This document shows positions 35,001-47,640 of a DNA stretch of 60,000 nucleotides, in pieces. Source of the stretch: Cryptomeria japonica (lineage: Eukaryota > Streptophyta > Pinopsida > Cupressales > Cupressaceae); the NCBI RefSeq assembly GCF_030272615.1, contig NC_081415.1:193798695-193858694 (forward strand). The letters run 5' to 3'. How positions within the stretch are numbered: position 1 is the first letter of the stretch; each line of letters begins with the position of its first letter. The notes below the pieces were generated by a model. The model made no database searches and was not told the origin of the DNA. It saw only the letters and a program-made list of their open reading frames with translations. The translations under genes were made by a program, and so were the position numbers.

Positions 35001-35417
35001 TTTAAGAATGTGATCATCCCTGTAGGGGAGGAAATTTTCCACCTATATGATGATGAATCTTAGAGGACAAATTGATATGCCACTACCTCACCCAAACTGG
35101 TGCTAAGATGAGCCAAGGGATAATGAAACTAAACTAATATCTATTTAAAGGTAAACAACAGACCAAAATGCAGAAACTACCAGATATAAGAAAACTAAAA
35201 TTATAAAATAACACAAAACTGAAAGTAAGTTATACCACTGAAGTAGGAATCTCTTGGGTCCAAGATGCTAGCGTGGAGTGCGGACTACAACACAATGTGT
35301 TGTCATTTGTATGGCCCGCTGATATAGAAAACTCCAGAAACTTTGTTGCAACTTCTCACCAACAAGTGGGACCTATTTTCCACCTGCACACATAGAGACG
35401 GGAAAATTGTTGGGGGC
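35001..35417. other. Spacer, no feature recognised
   Basis: Short AT-rich sequence between the LINE and the probable start of the Tat2 LTR. I see no coding similarity and no clear repeat. Confidence 0.4.
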
Positions 35418-37323
35418 TGTATAGGGGTCTACCTTAGTTAGACCACCATTTAGGTGTTTCCACTGCCACTGACAACCAGATAGATAAATTGAAAAATAAT
35501 ATTGGTAAATTGGTAAAATGCAAATAGAAACTATACTTCGCTTAATGGAAGCAAACCCCTATTGTAAATGATAAAAAATTGGTAAAATATGGTAAGATGA
35601 ATGCACCTAGATAATAGATACAACCACAATGTAAGAAGATAAATTACATGCAATGATAAAATAGAGAAAAAGATAAAGAGAAGACAATGTGTTTAACCAA
35701 ACCCCTCCTTTTGAGTGGAGAGCATGATGAACCTCGAGATATGTGTGTATTGGTAAGATCTTTGCAAGATAGTTGTAGCTTGATAGTATTGGTAGTATGT
35801 ACAAGAGAGAAAGAGTACAAGAGAGCAAGAGTATAGTATGAGAACCAAGAGCCAAGAATCCTAGAAAGGAAACCCTTCAAATGAGCTAGGAAAAGGTTTT
35901 TAAACCTGAAAGGTGGCATGGAGAGCTGTTACGATGAAAGACGAGCCAAAGGATGCAAGTCAGCCAACATCTGAATCTCTGTTGGATTCTAGATTCCATG
36001 AGTTTATCGATGTTGGCAAGAGACACTATTCTGGTGAAGATTGATGCATGAGAGATGATTAGGAGTTTTCATTGATGGCAACCCAGTTCAGAAATCACAT
36101 CCATTCACACTGCAAAATATTTCTGAAGTAAGAATGTAAGCAAGAAAGATCTGGTAGACAAGAATAGATCAGATGAAAAGGGCAAAGAAAAGGTTGAATA
36201 ATTTAGAGAGAAACATAAGAAGATGTGGGTTAAAAAGGAAGATTCAAATGTTCATAATGGCTCCACACCTAATTTCGGCATTGGAACCTCATCCGTTAAG
36301 TAAGGCCAAATGCCTTAGGGGGAAGCTTTTTCATGTAGATCCTTAAAACCCCCCTTTTCGAAGATCTATAACCAGTCAAGAATGGTTGTAGATGATGGAG
36401 ATTAGCTACAGAGTTGATATCTGAAATATTTCATGCCTATTAGAGTATTCAGTGATGAATTCTTGAAGAAGCAGACATTTCTATCATTCATTCTTCACAT
36501 TGTGAATGAAGAGAAAGAGCAAAAGAGCAAGGTGAACGAGATTGAGTAGTCATAACCGAGCTTGAAGTGATCAATCAACACTAGGTTGAATTTGAGATGA
36601 GTGTGAAAAGTCTATATGAGCGAATTTGTGAAGGTTGGTGAATGTTATTGAAGGTTTAGGTGCTCCGGTGTAAGACAGAGTAGGAAAACAAAGCAGATAA
36701 GGAGATCAGTTGTAGATGCCAATTTGAGCCTAACCAGAACTGCTTTTTGGCATATGTAGATGCTACACTTTAGTTCATTCATTATTGTAATCAATTTTAA
36801 TAGCCTATAAGACAATGAGCCTTCCTCCGGATTGTAGCCCTTTTTTATTTGAGTAGTGAGCTCTAGGTAGTGTGCCTGAATACAAGTGCATTCCCCTTAT
36901 GTAATATTATCATACTTGTGGCCATACTATAATAATATTGTGGGTTCAAATCTCACTGTGGTTTTTCCCTTTCTAGGTTTCCATGTAAAAATCTTGGTGT
37001 TATGGTTGTGTGGTTGATTGCTTTATGTTTTTGCACTTTACTTTCATTCTTATGCATCTGGTGGTATAAGAATCAACTTAATAAGTTTGTCAATTGTAAA
37101 ACACCGATTCATCCCTCTATAGTGTTCATTAATTCCAACAATTGAGATGTTAGTGCGACGCACAAACATCCACACGTCATGCCTTAGTCCTATCAAAGAT
37201 GAGCCCAAAGAGGGTTTTAAGGCATACAAAGGCACTTTGTCTTTGGAGCTCATGATGTTAAAATGATGGGATTTTGATCATGAGTTTGCCATTAATGCAC
37301 TAGGCACAATTTAGGACACTATA
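35418..37323 (-). mobile_element. Tat2 3' LTR (left end uncertain), interrupted by a solo copia LTR
   Basis: The right end, AATTTAGGACACTATA followed by TTTTTCCCCCAATTTAG, closely matches the LTR end and reversed polypurine tract of the Gag-protease element at 49615-49655, with final CA changed to TA. The left end is a guess at TGTATAGGGGTC; no target duplication can be checked. Removing the copia LTR (36011-37140) leaves about 0.77 kb. Confidence 0.5.
36011..37140 (+). mobile_element. Solo copia LTR, 1.13 kb, TSD ATCGA/ATTGA
   Basis: It starts TGTTGGCAAGAGACAC and ends TTAATTCCAACA. Flanks are ATCGA (36006-36010) and ATTGA (37141-37145), a 5-bp duplication differing by one C to T change in a CG. 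The U5 motif lies at 36958-36995 and CCGATTCATCCCTCTA near 37104. The bases after it do not form a PBS, which fits a solo LTR. Confidence 0.82.
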
Positions 37324-37345
37324 TTTTTCCCCCAATTTAGTGGAC
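37324..37345 (-). promoter_or_regulatory. Tat2 polypurine tract
   Basis: The - strand reads CTAAATTGGGGGAAAAA directly before the LTR, like CTAAAGTGGGGGCTAAA in the element at 49636. It shows that the element to the right runs on the - strand. Confidence 0.65.
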
Positions 37346-37394
37346 CGATCGACTCAAGGGATCAGGTGCACTAAAGTTGTTGTAGAAAGATAAA

Positions 37395-40345
37395 TTCATT
37401 AGTTTCATGCAGTGCAATAAATGCAATAAATACTTAACCAAAAAAGGATACTGTAGAGGCTGCAAAGGTTGAGTTCGCAATCACGAACGATGCCCCTAGG
37501 TCTCCATGAGAAATCATAGTAGTCAACATGATGAATTCCACACTACAAAATTTGAAAATTTGTCAACACAAAAACTGAAGAAGTTACTTTGGTGAGAAGA
37601 ATGCTTAAGGAGCATTAGTACAGATAGAAGGGAAAAATATGATAAAGGTGAGTATATGCTCCTTCATGTTTTTCCCCCACTGAGGTGGGGAAAAAATGAA
37701 GGAAAATGAGCCAAAAGTGTCCTAAAATGATCAAGAAAAGTTTTGGGTAAAAATTAGGCTATATACTCAAGGATGGGCCCCGAGAAGCATCATTTTCACT
37801 ATTCACTGCGGGCATTGGAGCTAAGATTTGAATAGAGTCTGAGCAAAAATATCACATAGATAAGAGAATAAAGTGAGTAGGATTGATAAATTTTGGATTC
37901 CAATAGAGCAGGGTGATGAGCTTGACCAGGTATGGCTCAAATCACAGTCTAGCTTTTCATTTTATGCATTTTTTGATTTTTTATTTCGGATGGTTGCATA
38001 GGTGTCCAGGGGGTGCGCAACGGTCTAGACACCATGCTATTGTCTCCAACATGTGCTAGTATCCAGACTTAGTGCACAAGTCATCAATGGACATTGTCGT
38101 CCATAAGGCGCGTTGGCGTCTTATGGGCGTGCAAGCATCGAGAGATAAACATGATCGACACTGACTGAACTTTGATTTTGCATGTAGACATTACTTGAGA
38201 TGCAAGAGCATACATTGGGACATCTACTGTAGACACTTCATGATTGGGAGGAGGAGCTATCAGTAACAGATAGACAACTTCTTCGGAGAGTAGGTTTATG
38301 ATGGACATTCTATCTGCTAGAGTTCTAGTTCCACACCTCGATGTTGTGGGTGCTTATGGAGAGGTAGGATGCAGAAACCATGCCATTTCATCTTCCTACG
38401 AGGGAGATGAAAGTGATATTGGTTGATGTATAGTGCATTATTTGACTACCTATTCGAGGAGAGTGGGTATCACCAGCCATACTATCGATCATAGAGCTAG
38501 GCAGACAGCAAGAGTGGGCCTTGGGGTGGAGGGTCGACGCCAAAGGACATATGTATATGCAAGCATTGGGCCAGGGGTGAGCATCGATTCCCTTGGTATG
38601 ATAGATCATGATATCGATTGTCACATGTGTATTCATAGACGATCGAGGCTCAAAGTTGACTATGGTGTTTGTGCCCCTGATTCGAGAGATGGAGAGGTAG
38701 ATAGTGTATGCATGGGGATGCAACATGAGCACACACCTATATTACAAGTTGTCATGATATGTACATCATGACTATCAAAGCCTGACAGCATCCACACTAC
38801 TATAGGTCTAGGAATTTGAACATATCACCTGCATGCAGACAATTGGGTTCCCAATGCCGATGCCCTTAGACATGCCACAAGAAGATGGGTATCCACTACG
38901 ATGTGGTGGATGGTGCACAAGAGATCTGACATATTGGAGGCTCACCTTGGACTAGCTTGGGATCAGAGACATCCTGTGGCAGCCATATCAGGATATGGGG
39001 GTGTGGGTCGTAGGCCACACACAACTCCAACAGATGTAGTGCAATCTCTTTTTACTTGGCCGATAGGATCATATTATGATGTCATACCACTAGCAGTGAT
39101 GCATGTGATAGTTTGGACAAGTGCAGGATATTCTACCTATCACACCTACATACATGCAATCAACCAAGATCACGGTTAGGCAACAAGATATGCCTCACCC
39201 CACCCTAGGATACCTGCTAGACAACTTTGAGGGTAGTGACGATCACAACATCTCCCCACAAATGGACATTGACAATGTGAGAGTCACTCTAGACTTCACA
39301 AACTAGTGGGGTAGGGTAGGTCTTGCACTGATCTTCCCATTACATATAATAGGAGGAGATGCTAGAGCTCTAGGAGGCGATAGTGACGACCAAGCCTCCT
39401 TGAGTGATGAGGGTGAGAGGCCCGCATAGAGGTAGTAGAGGGAGAGTAGGAGCCTAGAAAGATGAGTGCCTGCATCTAGGGCACTCCCACCTTCACCTCT
39501 CACACCACTAGCATGAATAACAACACCAACAAAAACCATTGAGGGATCCACTAGCAGAGCGCTTCCATGAGATCCAGACTAGAAGAGGAGTGATCCTGGT
39601 ATGTACTTTGAATTCGGTTGATTTACTTCAATTTTTCTCATACATATGTTTATGCACTTATAGATGTAGAGAATTTGATTCTATGGATATTGATACTAGA
39701 ATGGTTTATGTTTGCAAAGGGTGTCATTGAGTGGTTGAGCTTCATTCATTAGGCACTCACAAAGATCATCCCTTCCGTACAGACTTGGGGTCCTATGTTG
39801 GACACCCATCAGCCACTCCAAACTGTAGGGAGACACATCTAGCTATTCGAGCCTATAGCACGATTGTGGACAACATATGAGGAGGGATAGGTAGAGCTAT
39901 TATAGGGAGCAATGGAGCTAGCCAATGTGATGGGACAAAGAGACTAGGCCCAAATGGAGGATCGTGTTGTTCTCGAAGAGAGAGACTAGGTCGTGACGCG
40001 AGCTGAGAGTGTCTATAGGGAACATGTTGCTCTGTAAAGCCAGGTCAATGACCTTCATCGATAGGTCGATTCTACCCAACTGGGTGCAACTGGCCATCTT
40101 GACCACACCTCGAGTGCGCCAGTTGATGGCAGATCTAGAGGAATCTCATGAGAGAGAGATGGTAGTGTGCGAGGAGCTCATGGCTCAGTGGGAGATCATA
40201 GCAGAGCTATGAGGGGAGCTGAGGGGTTTGTAGTCATGGAGCACCACTGCTATGAGATCGTCATCCACCTCAGTGAGACAACCCTCATGTTGAGACCAAG
40301 ATCCTCCCAAGCCAGTGACTTCAGGGACCCATCCACTGCAGGGGT
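37395..40345 (+). pseudogene. Plant mobile domain (PMD) gene, antisense inside Tat2
   Basis: The + strand reads, across stops and shifts: QCNKCNKYLTKKGYCRGC (37406-37460, cysteine-rich), VTDRQLLRRVGL and then PFHLPTREMKVIL, LPIRGEWVSP (about 38240-38480), YAWGCNM and EFEHITCMQTIGFPMPMP (about 38700-38870), and a C-terminal Glu-rich helix with ESHEREMVVCEELMAQ near 40140. The F-H-L-P-x-x-E-M-x-V-x-L core, the L-P-I-x-G step and the later Y-A-W-G are typical of the PMD (aminotransferase-like) family of plant transposon and host proteins. GTATGTAC near 39599 and TTTGCAAAG near 39712-39720 could bound an intron. Many stops show it is dead here. Confidence 0.7.
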
Positions 40346-40876
40346 CATGAGGCATTTTTGATCAAGTATATGTACAATATTATTTTAATGTATATGCAAA
40401 TGTATTTATGTATTTTAGAGGCACAAATGATAGCATCACGTGTTTTTGTAGTGATTTGATACATGTACATTGATATTGATATTATACATTCACACACACA
40501 CACACATATACATGGGATTAATTGTTTCGACTCTTTCTTAAGTTAGCATGGATATGTGTGCTTGTCGTTTTATAAGTTCATTGTATATGCTCATGGGATA
40601 GATGATGTAGGTTAGATGTGTATCATAATTTAATATACATATTGCCATATATATATGCATGATTAAATCTCATGATGGTCATTATGTAGATGTTTGGAAA
40701 TATAGATAGAACATATGCACATACGCACACACACATGCCCAAATATAGATATGCACAATCACTTCATAACATAAAAATGGGCAGTTATCATGTTAATTAA
40801 GATATGTATATACCATGACATGACCACCATAGGAATCTAGGTGTCATGCATAGGGCGTATACATACCATCTATTTT
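40346..40876. other. AT-rich spacer with a (CA)n run
   Basis: It lies between the antisense PMD gene and the end of Tat2 integrase. It holds (AC)n near 40492-40506 and another near 40720-40734. No coding similarity was seen. Confidence 0.6.
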
Positions 40877-43590
40877 CTATGCGTAGTATTGATGCAGGTG
40901 TGCTACATTAACAGACTCTTTACGAGGTGTTCCATCCATGTAGGATAAACAATAAGCACCTGAACCATAAACAAAGGTGACAATGTATGGACCTAGCCAA
41001 TTCAGACTAAATTTTCCTCTTTGGTTAGGTGGTGTGCTAACATTCCTTTGATTCTCACAAAGAACCAGGATACCTACCTTAAAAGTTTGAGGTAGCACAC
41101 TTTGATTATATTGCCAAGATAAATATTTTTTGATAAGCTTGAAGATGTTGAAAGGACTTCAAATCACTCTCATTCAACAATTCAAGCTAGTTGAGATGAA
41201 GGGTATGATAAGAGTCATCATCAATCACCCCTTTCAGGGAGACACACAATAATGGGATCTCTAACTCAATAGGCATGATAGTATTAGTGCCATACATGAG
41301 GTTATAGGGTGTTGTCCCTATAGCCATAAAAACACTCATGTGATAATCACATAATGCGTAGACCAACTAAATATGTCAATCTTTGCCATGTTTGGTAATA
41401 GTCTTGTGTAAGATCTATTCAATGGTTTTGTTAAATGCCTCTTCTTGACCATTAGATTGAGGGTAATCAGGCGTAGTGAAACAATGTTGAATGTGAAACT
41501 TTTCAAGGAATTGCTTAACCTCTTTGTTCTTAAATGGTGTACCATTGTCGAAAACAAGGGTAGTAGGTAAGCCAAAGCGGGATATAATATTATCCATGAT
41601 GAAGCCATAAATCATGTCAATAGAAGTGGATCTCAATGGTATATCCTCAACCTACTTTGTGAAATAATCTGTAGCAGTGATGATGAAGACATGAACCTTA
41701 GATGAAGGGGGAGATATCTAATCCCCATGTCTAGAAAGGCCATGAAGAAATTTGAGCTCAGAGCTCCTATGCAGGAGCATGAATTAAATTGTTGTGTTGT
41801 TGACAATGGGGGCATTTCTTGACAAAGGCAAAGGAATCTTGTTCCATTGTCTGCTAAAAATTCCCTATATGAATCAACTTATGAATTAAGTATTTCCCCC
41901 CAAAATGCCCACCTCTAGACCCAGAATGGGCTTCCTGGAGGGCAAGGGGTATCTCAACTTTTGTTAAGAAATGCAAGAGAAGACCATTATATGATCTTTG
42001 ATAAAGAACATTAGATAAGAGGATATATTTAGTGGCTAGCTTTCGAATTCGCACATGTGCACTTTTTCTGGCATCATCGAGAAAAATTTCAATTTTTAGG
42101 TAATTGTAGATGTGTGCAAACCATTCTCCTGAATCAATATGAGTACACATGAATTTATCGAATTAGATTTGTTCAATCACAGCCGGAGAGTGGAGAACTT
42201 GTACCATGAAATGATACTCATCATGTCCAAAGTATAGGCCCACAAGGGAAGACACACTTGCCATTGCATCCCCATGACGATTTTCTCTCTAGGAAATGTT
42301 GTCAATTGAGTAAGTGGCAAAATGCTTCAGTATGGTTACAACCAGATCTACATACTAAGATAGTTTGAACTGCTTCACTCAATAAGCTCAAAACCTCCAT
42401 GGATGCGGATATTATTTACCCCCATGGCAATCACAACATGTAGCCCCGCAATTAGAGCTTCATACTCAATGATGTTGTTAGTACATTGGAATTCCAAACG
42501 GAAAGAGAGAGGAAAAGGATTTCCTTCAGGTGAGACTAAAACTACACCTGCTCCCGAACTAGTCTGACATCTCAATCCATCGAAATACACGTCCCGTACA
42601 GGGTCATGATCGATAACCAACACATCCTCATTAGGAAAAAGAGCTAAAGTAAGAAAATATTTTTTAGATGAGGCATCGGCCAGCTGATCCATGATGACCT
42701 GCCCTTTGATCGACTTCTAAGTTATAAACTTTAGGTCAAACTCAGAGAGAAGCATAACCCACTTCACCAATAAATCTGAAAGATCAGATTTCAAAAAGAG
42801 ATGCTTAAGGATATCATTCTTAGCAATAACTCGTAACTCTGCATGAAGGATGCAATGCCTTAGCTTTTGAGTCACAAAGATGAGAGCGAGGCATTGGTTT
42901 TCCATGACAAAATATTGAATCTCGTATTCTATCAAAGTGAACCTAATGTAATAGACTGCTCATTATTGACCTTCATCATTGCACTGAGCTAACAAAGTTG
43001 CTAGTGTGTGAGATTAGGCAAAGATGTACATAAAGAAAGGTCTATTAGACATAGTCGACATTAAGATGGGAGGATTAGCCAGGTAATTCTTGATAGAATC
43101 AAAATCTTCTTGGCATTCCTCATTCCATTTGAAACAAGCATTTTTCTTTAACAATCGTGTAAAGGGAAGGGGTACGATCAACCAATTGCGCCACAAATCT
43201 ATGAATGGATTGAATCTTCCCTTGCAAACTATATTATCATTGTTTGTCTCAATTCCTTGACAAGAGACAATAAATCCCAAAAGTTTTCCTACATTAACAC
43301 TGAAAACACACTTGAGGGGATTCATTCTCATCTTATATGGTCAAAGCCTTTCAAAGATCAGATGAAGGTTTTCAATGTGCACCTGATGAATGATGGATTT
43401 TACCAATATATCATCGACATAATCTTTTAATATCATATGGATAAAATCATGGAATATCAAGGTCGTCGCTCATTGATAGGTTGCTCCTGTGTTTTTCAAC
43501 CCAAACGACATGAGCACATAACAAAAAGTCCCCCAGGGAGTTGTAAAGGCAGTATTATGTTGGATATTGGCTAATATGTTTTCATTGATA
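40877..43590 (-). pseudogene. Tat2 pol: RT, two RNase H domains and integrase
   Basis: From the right: FGLKNTGATYQ and YVDDILVKS (RT, about 43500-43400), MRMNPLKCVFSVNVGKLLGF (43331 on), first RNase H with MENQCLALIFVTQKLRHC (42935-42717), second RNase H with VYFDGLRCQTSSGAGVVLVS and IIEYEALIAGL (42692-42375; the third acidic position reads HGGFE instead of GDSE), integrase zinc-finger piece GGHFGGKYLIHKL (42150-41854), catalytic core with VFDNGTPFKNKEV and NGQEEAFNKTIE (41636-41415), and the end NWLGPYIVTFVYGSGAY to the stop at 40877. Frames are broken at least six times. The double RNase H marks the Tat lineage. Confidence 0.88.
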
Positions 43591-43607
43591 TCAACATAAG
43601 TGGAGAT

Positions 43608-44962
43608 TGTTGGAAAGTTTTCTTAACGTATTCTTCTGTGTATTCTAGTATTACAGTTTGATTGGATGAGTTGGTTTAGCCTATGTGTTGCAGTTGAGTT
43701 GATGTGGTTTAAAGGGTTTCTAGTATGTTGTCTAAAGATGGTTCATTCCCATTTGCAAAGGTTCATATGATGATTTGATCAAGTTATGAGATCCGATATT
43801 GGGGATGTTATGGAGTTGTTCGGTATTCTGGTTTGTGCTCTGTATTGCTTTGAAATTGCTATATCTTTAGTTGCAGATGTGTGGGATGTGTTCTAGATGT
43901 TGATGTGTATACTCATTTTCATTGGTTCATGATTTGGAAATCCACAAGCAAATCTTTCAGGTTGATAGTCAATTTTGTTGATGTCTTTAAGCTCCAGTAG
44001 AGAGATGATGATGATTTTGGTAATCCAAATTCTTGCGGTTGTTGTGATGTAATTCACATTGCTTGTGAATGTCTTTAGATAGTGTTTTATGCATATTGGT
44101 GGTCCGCATTGATTATTATGTGTGTTATTAAATTTTTTCCTTGTCTGATGATGTTCTTCATGTTATGCGACATTCTTGGTAGTTGTAGCATGTTGTGGAT
44201 GGTCGAGGTGTAATTATTCGAGGTGTTGCATGGTTGCAATATTGATTTGGGTCCAAACTATGTCTTAGTCAACATTGTTTTGATCCGCATGTATTGTTGT
44301 AGAGTGTGAGGATATTATTTTGTTATTTGTATTTAGGGTTTAGTCGACCTCAATTTCATGGGATGAGGGTTTGTATGAATAAATGTAATAATCATGCAAG
44401 ATGTATCTCTATGAATGTTTGCGTTGTATATGCAAGTGTATGATCGAGTTGTATGTGCGAACAAGTGATTTGATCTTTCGAAACTATGAAGGAGAAGAGA
44501 AGGGTTGTAGAGCACACTATGTGCTTAACCAAAACTATACTCAAGCATATGGAGATGCTATTTTCACAGTTCATGTGATCCAAGTTGTTGTCTGAATGCT
44601 TTTATAAGTCAGTGAGACTTCTTGTAAGGCAGTGAGCCTTCCCTAAAGGCTGTAGCCTTTCTGGGTTTCTTATTTTGAGTGGTGAGCTCTAGGTAGTGTG
44701 CCTGAATGCATGTGTATTTCCCATTGTACTATTAAAGTTTACTTCTAACAGGGTATTATCTCATTGTGGGTAGGTTCCCACTATATTTTTTCCCTTAACC
44801 GGGTTTTCCATGTCAAAATCTTGGTGTTATGTGTGTTATTGATGTGGTGTTGTTTCATGCTTTAACTATTGATTATCATATCTATTTTGTGGTTTAAGTT
44901 GTAGTAAGTTTTTGTGCAAACTGATTCACCCCACCTCTTAGTTTTCTACATTGTTGCCAACA
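43608..44962 (+). mobile_element. copia-2 5' LTR
   Basis: 1355 bp, starting TGTTGGAAAGTTTTC and ending TTGTTGCCAACA. The right end is fixed by the PBS. It has the U5 motif near 44786-44820 and CTGATTCACCCCACCTCTTAG near 44921. It lies within Tat2 RT. The base run GAGAT before it cannot be tested as a target duplication, since the 3' LTR is not in the window. Confidence 0.88.
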
Positions 44963-44964
44963 AT

Positions 44965-44976
44965 TGGTATCAGAGC
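44965..44976 (+). promoter_or_regulatory. copia-2 primer binding site
   Basis: TGGTATCAGAGC, a perfect 12-base complement of the initiator-Met tRNA 3' end, two bases after the LTR. Confidence 0.95.
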
Positions 44977-45018
44977 TAGATCCTCCAAAAGAAGCTTGAC
45001 CGCTTGAGGAGATCATTG

Positions 45019-46068
45019 ATGGCAACCTCTTCTTTCAAGAAGGATAGTCTGAGATTTGATGGAATGAACTACACTCTCTGGATGAGTCGAATGCAATGTC
45101 ATTTGAGATGCATTGGAGAAGATTACTAAGAATGTATATAATGTTCTGCAAAATAGTCCTACTACTCCAAATGAGATAAGGGAAGCAAAATTCAACATTA
45201 GAGCCAAGGAAGCATTGTTGAGTGTGTTGTCAGATTTTGAGATGACTAATGCGATGGACTTAGAGACCACTCATGAGATTTGGGTAAAATCGGAGACCTT
45301 GCATGAAGGTGATAGTCATGTGAAGATTTCTAAGTTGTAGATCTTGAAGGGTAAATATGAGAATTTGAAGATGAGTGAAGATGAGAACATTACCTCTTTT
45401 ATCCAGAAAGTAAATGAGCTTGTGTGTGGAATCAGATGTGCCGGTGGAGTTTTAGAAGAATATGAGATTGTTGCTAAAGTGTTGAGATCCTTTCCTCCTG
45501 ATTACAAACATAAAGCTTCTACTATTGATAAAATCCAGACTGTAACAAATGTGACAAGATACATGTTGATTTGTAACTTGTTGCTTTTGAGCTGAGTGAG
45601 TTTGGAGACTCTCTTCCTAATATTGATTCTGTATTCAAAGCTACTATTTTTGGGAAGGAAAGATATGATCTGGGAGAAAGTTCTACAAGAGTATCTAGAT
45701 ATGAGAAAGAGATGGAAGATGAATAAAGAGAGCTTGAGGATCTTGAAGCACTTATTGCCAGAAGATTGCCTAAAGGTGCTAGTAAGTATGAAGGGAAGTT
45801 ACCTCTTAAATTTTTTTCATGTAATAATATAGGACATTTTGCATCAAGGTGTTTGGAAGAGATAGAAATCCCAAGAAGCCATTTAAGCCATATAAGCCTA
45901 AATATCAAAAGAAGTGTTATTATGCTGATGATGAAGGTGTGACAGATGATGAGTTAGATAAAGGAAATTCAGGAGATGATTTTGTGTTTATTGCTATCAA
46001 GGAAGGTGATCCTATAGCTACAGATTCTACAGGTTCCACTAATGAAGAGAAAGCTTTAGTTTCTTAAA
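45019..46068 (+). pseudogene. copia-2 Gag
   Basis: The ATG at 45019 gives MATSSFKKDSLRFDGMNYT. A frameshift near 45120 moves the frame to ITKNVYNVLQNS and AKEALLSVLSDFEM (45113-45340); a TAG at 45338 precedes YENLKMSEDENITSFIQKV (45344-45595). The knuckle near 45805-45855 reads FFSCNNIGHFASRC, so the first Cys of C-X2-C is now Phe. It ends in KKCYYADDEGVTDDE and a TAA before the protease. UBN2-type Gag, close in sequence to copia-1. Confidence 0.85.
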
Positions 46069-47640
46069 TTGAGGATAAAAATGAATGGTTAATTGACAGT
46101 GGTTGCTCTCATCATATAACAAGTGATAAGAGTACATTTTTAAAATTGGAAAGGTATGATGGTGGTATAGTAAGATTTGGTGATAACAAAGCTTGTGTAA
46201 TCCATGGTAGAGGCTCTATTTCTCTTGATGGTAAGCATAATACTGATGATATGTTGTATGTTAAAGATTTAAAGAATAATCTTTTGAGTGTTGGTCAGAT
46301 GGTTGATTAGGGATAAAACTTGGAATTCAAGAATGACAAATGTGAGATCTTGAGTAGCTCTAGAACTAAGATTGCATTAGGGACAAAGACTTAAAGGTAA
46401 TATTTTTCACTTGAATGGTGGTGGTAAAAGTTGTTTGATTGCTTAGATTGATGAGAGTTGGTTATGGCATAAATGGACATGTCATGTAAATTTTGACTGT
46501 ATGGTTAAGATAAGTTATACTTAGGCAGTGAGAGATCTACCAAAGTTAATAAAGCCTTCCAATCTGGTATGTAAGGAATGTCAATGAGGGAAGCAGACAA
46601 GAGTTATTTATAAGTGAAAATAGTATAATTCTAATGGATTGTTGGATCTTGTGCATACTAATCTGTGTGGTCCTTCTAGAGTGAGAAGCTTGTAGGGTGA
46701 CATGTATTTCATGTTGCTGATTGATGATTATTCAAGAATGATGTGGGTTACCTTCTCAAGGGAGAAGTCTGAAGTGTTGGATAAGTTCAATATTTTCAAA
46801 GCTAGAGTTGAAACTAAGACTGGATTGAAGCTAAAGTGTCTGAGATCTGATAGAGGTGGAGAATTCACTTCTAGTGAGTTTAATGCATATTGTGAAGAGC
46901 ATGGAGTTAAGAGACAATTATCTACTCCTAGGACACCACAACAAGAATGGCATGTATTCAAGAAGCTGCTAGAACCATGATTATTGAAAGAAATGTTCTG
47001 CATGTATTTTGGAGAGAATTTATGAGTATTGCAATGTACACTCTTAACTGGGTAAATGTCAAAGGTGATACTGGTAAGACTCCTTATGAGTTATGATCTT
47101 GTCATTCTCCTATTGTTAGATATTTCAAAAAAATTGATAGTAAATGCTATATCAAAAGAGATGAAGATCTTGGAAAGTTTGATGCTATATGTGATGAAGG
47201 AATCTTTCTTGGTTATTCTACTAAAAGTAAGGCCTATTGGTGTTATAATGAAAGATTGAGAAAGATGGTTGAAAGTGCTAAAGTGAAGGTTGTAATATAA
47301 GATAGATTAGATCTTCCGGATATGATTCTGATGATTAGGATGCTAGTTTCGATAAAGGAAAGCTAGTATAGACCCAAAGTCATGTCCAAATTGCTTTGGA
47401 AAAGCCTCATAATGAAGGTGTAGATGCTTGTGCAGAAGAAAGAGTTCAAGAACCTGAAATTCAAGAAAATCCTTAAACCCCTAGGTATGTAAGGTTGAAT
47501 CATTCAGAAAATTAGATTATTGTTGTTAAGAATAAAGGTGTGATGACTAGGAGAAGACTTGTTAAAGAAATTTGTTTGATTTCTAAGATTGGGCCTAAGA
47601 ATACTGATGTAGCATGTAAATATGAAAATTGGATTAAAGC
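46069..47640 (+). pseudogene. copia-2 protease and integrase
   Basis: The protease motif WLIDSGCSHHIT is intact. NNLLSVGQMVD and SWLWHK-TCHVNF with CKECQ mark the pre-integrase zinc domain. The core frame (46702-46980) has LLIDDYSRMMW and LRSDRGGEFTS with the first two catalytic acids. After TPQQ, a deletion joins the Asn-Gly step to IQEAARTMI, removing the short segment that holds the catalytic Glu. TAG stops occur near 46309, 46446, 46523 and 46696. Confidence 0.87.

Larger units (their letters stand above)
37324..43607 (-). mobile_element. Tat2 internal region, cut by copia-2
   Basis: From right to left: RT, RNase H, second RNase H, integrase (stop at 40877), then 3.5 kb with an antisense gene, then polypurine tract and 3' LTR. 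Gag, protease and the first part of RT should lie beyond copia-2, outside the window. The first bases of the copia-2 LTR (43608) mark the break. Confidence 0.75.

Noticed and set aside
38388-38771. Overlapping frames of about 113 codons on both strands as real small genes
   Set aside because: They cover the PMD remnant; the PMD similarity runs across several + strand frames, so these are chance openings.
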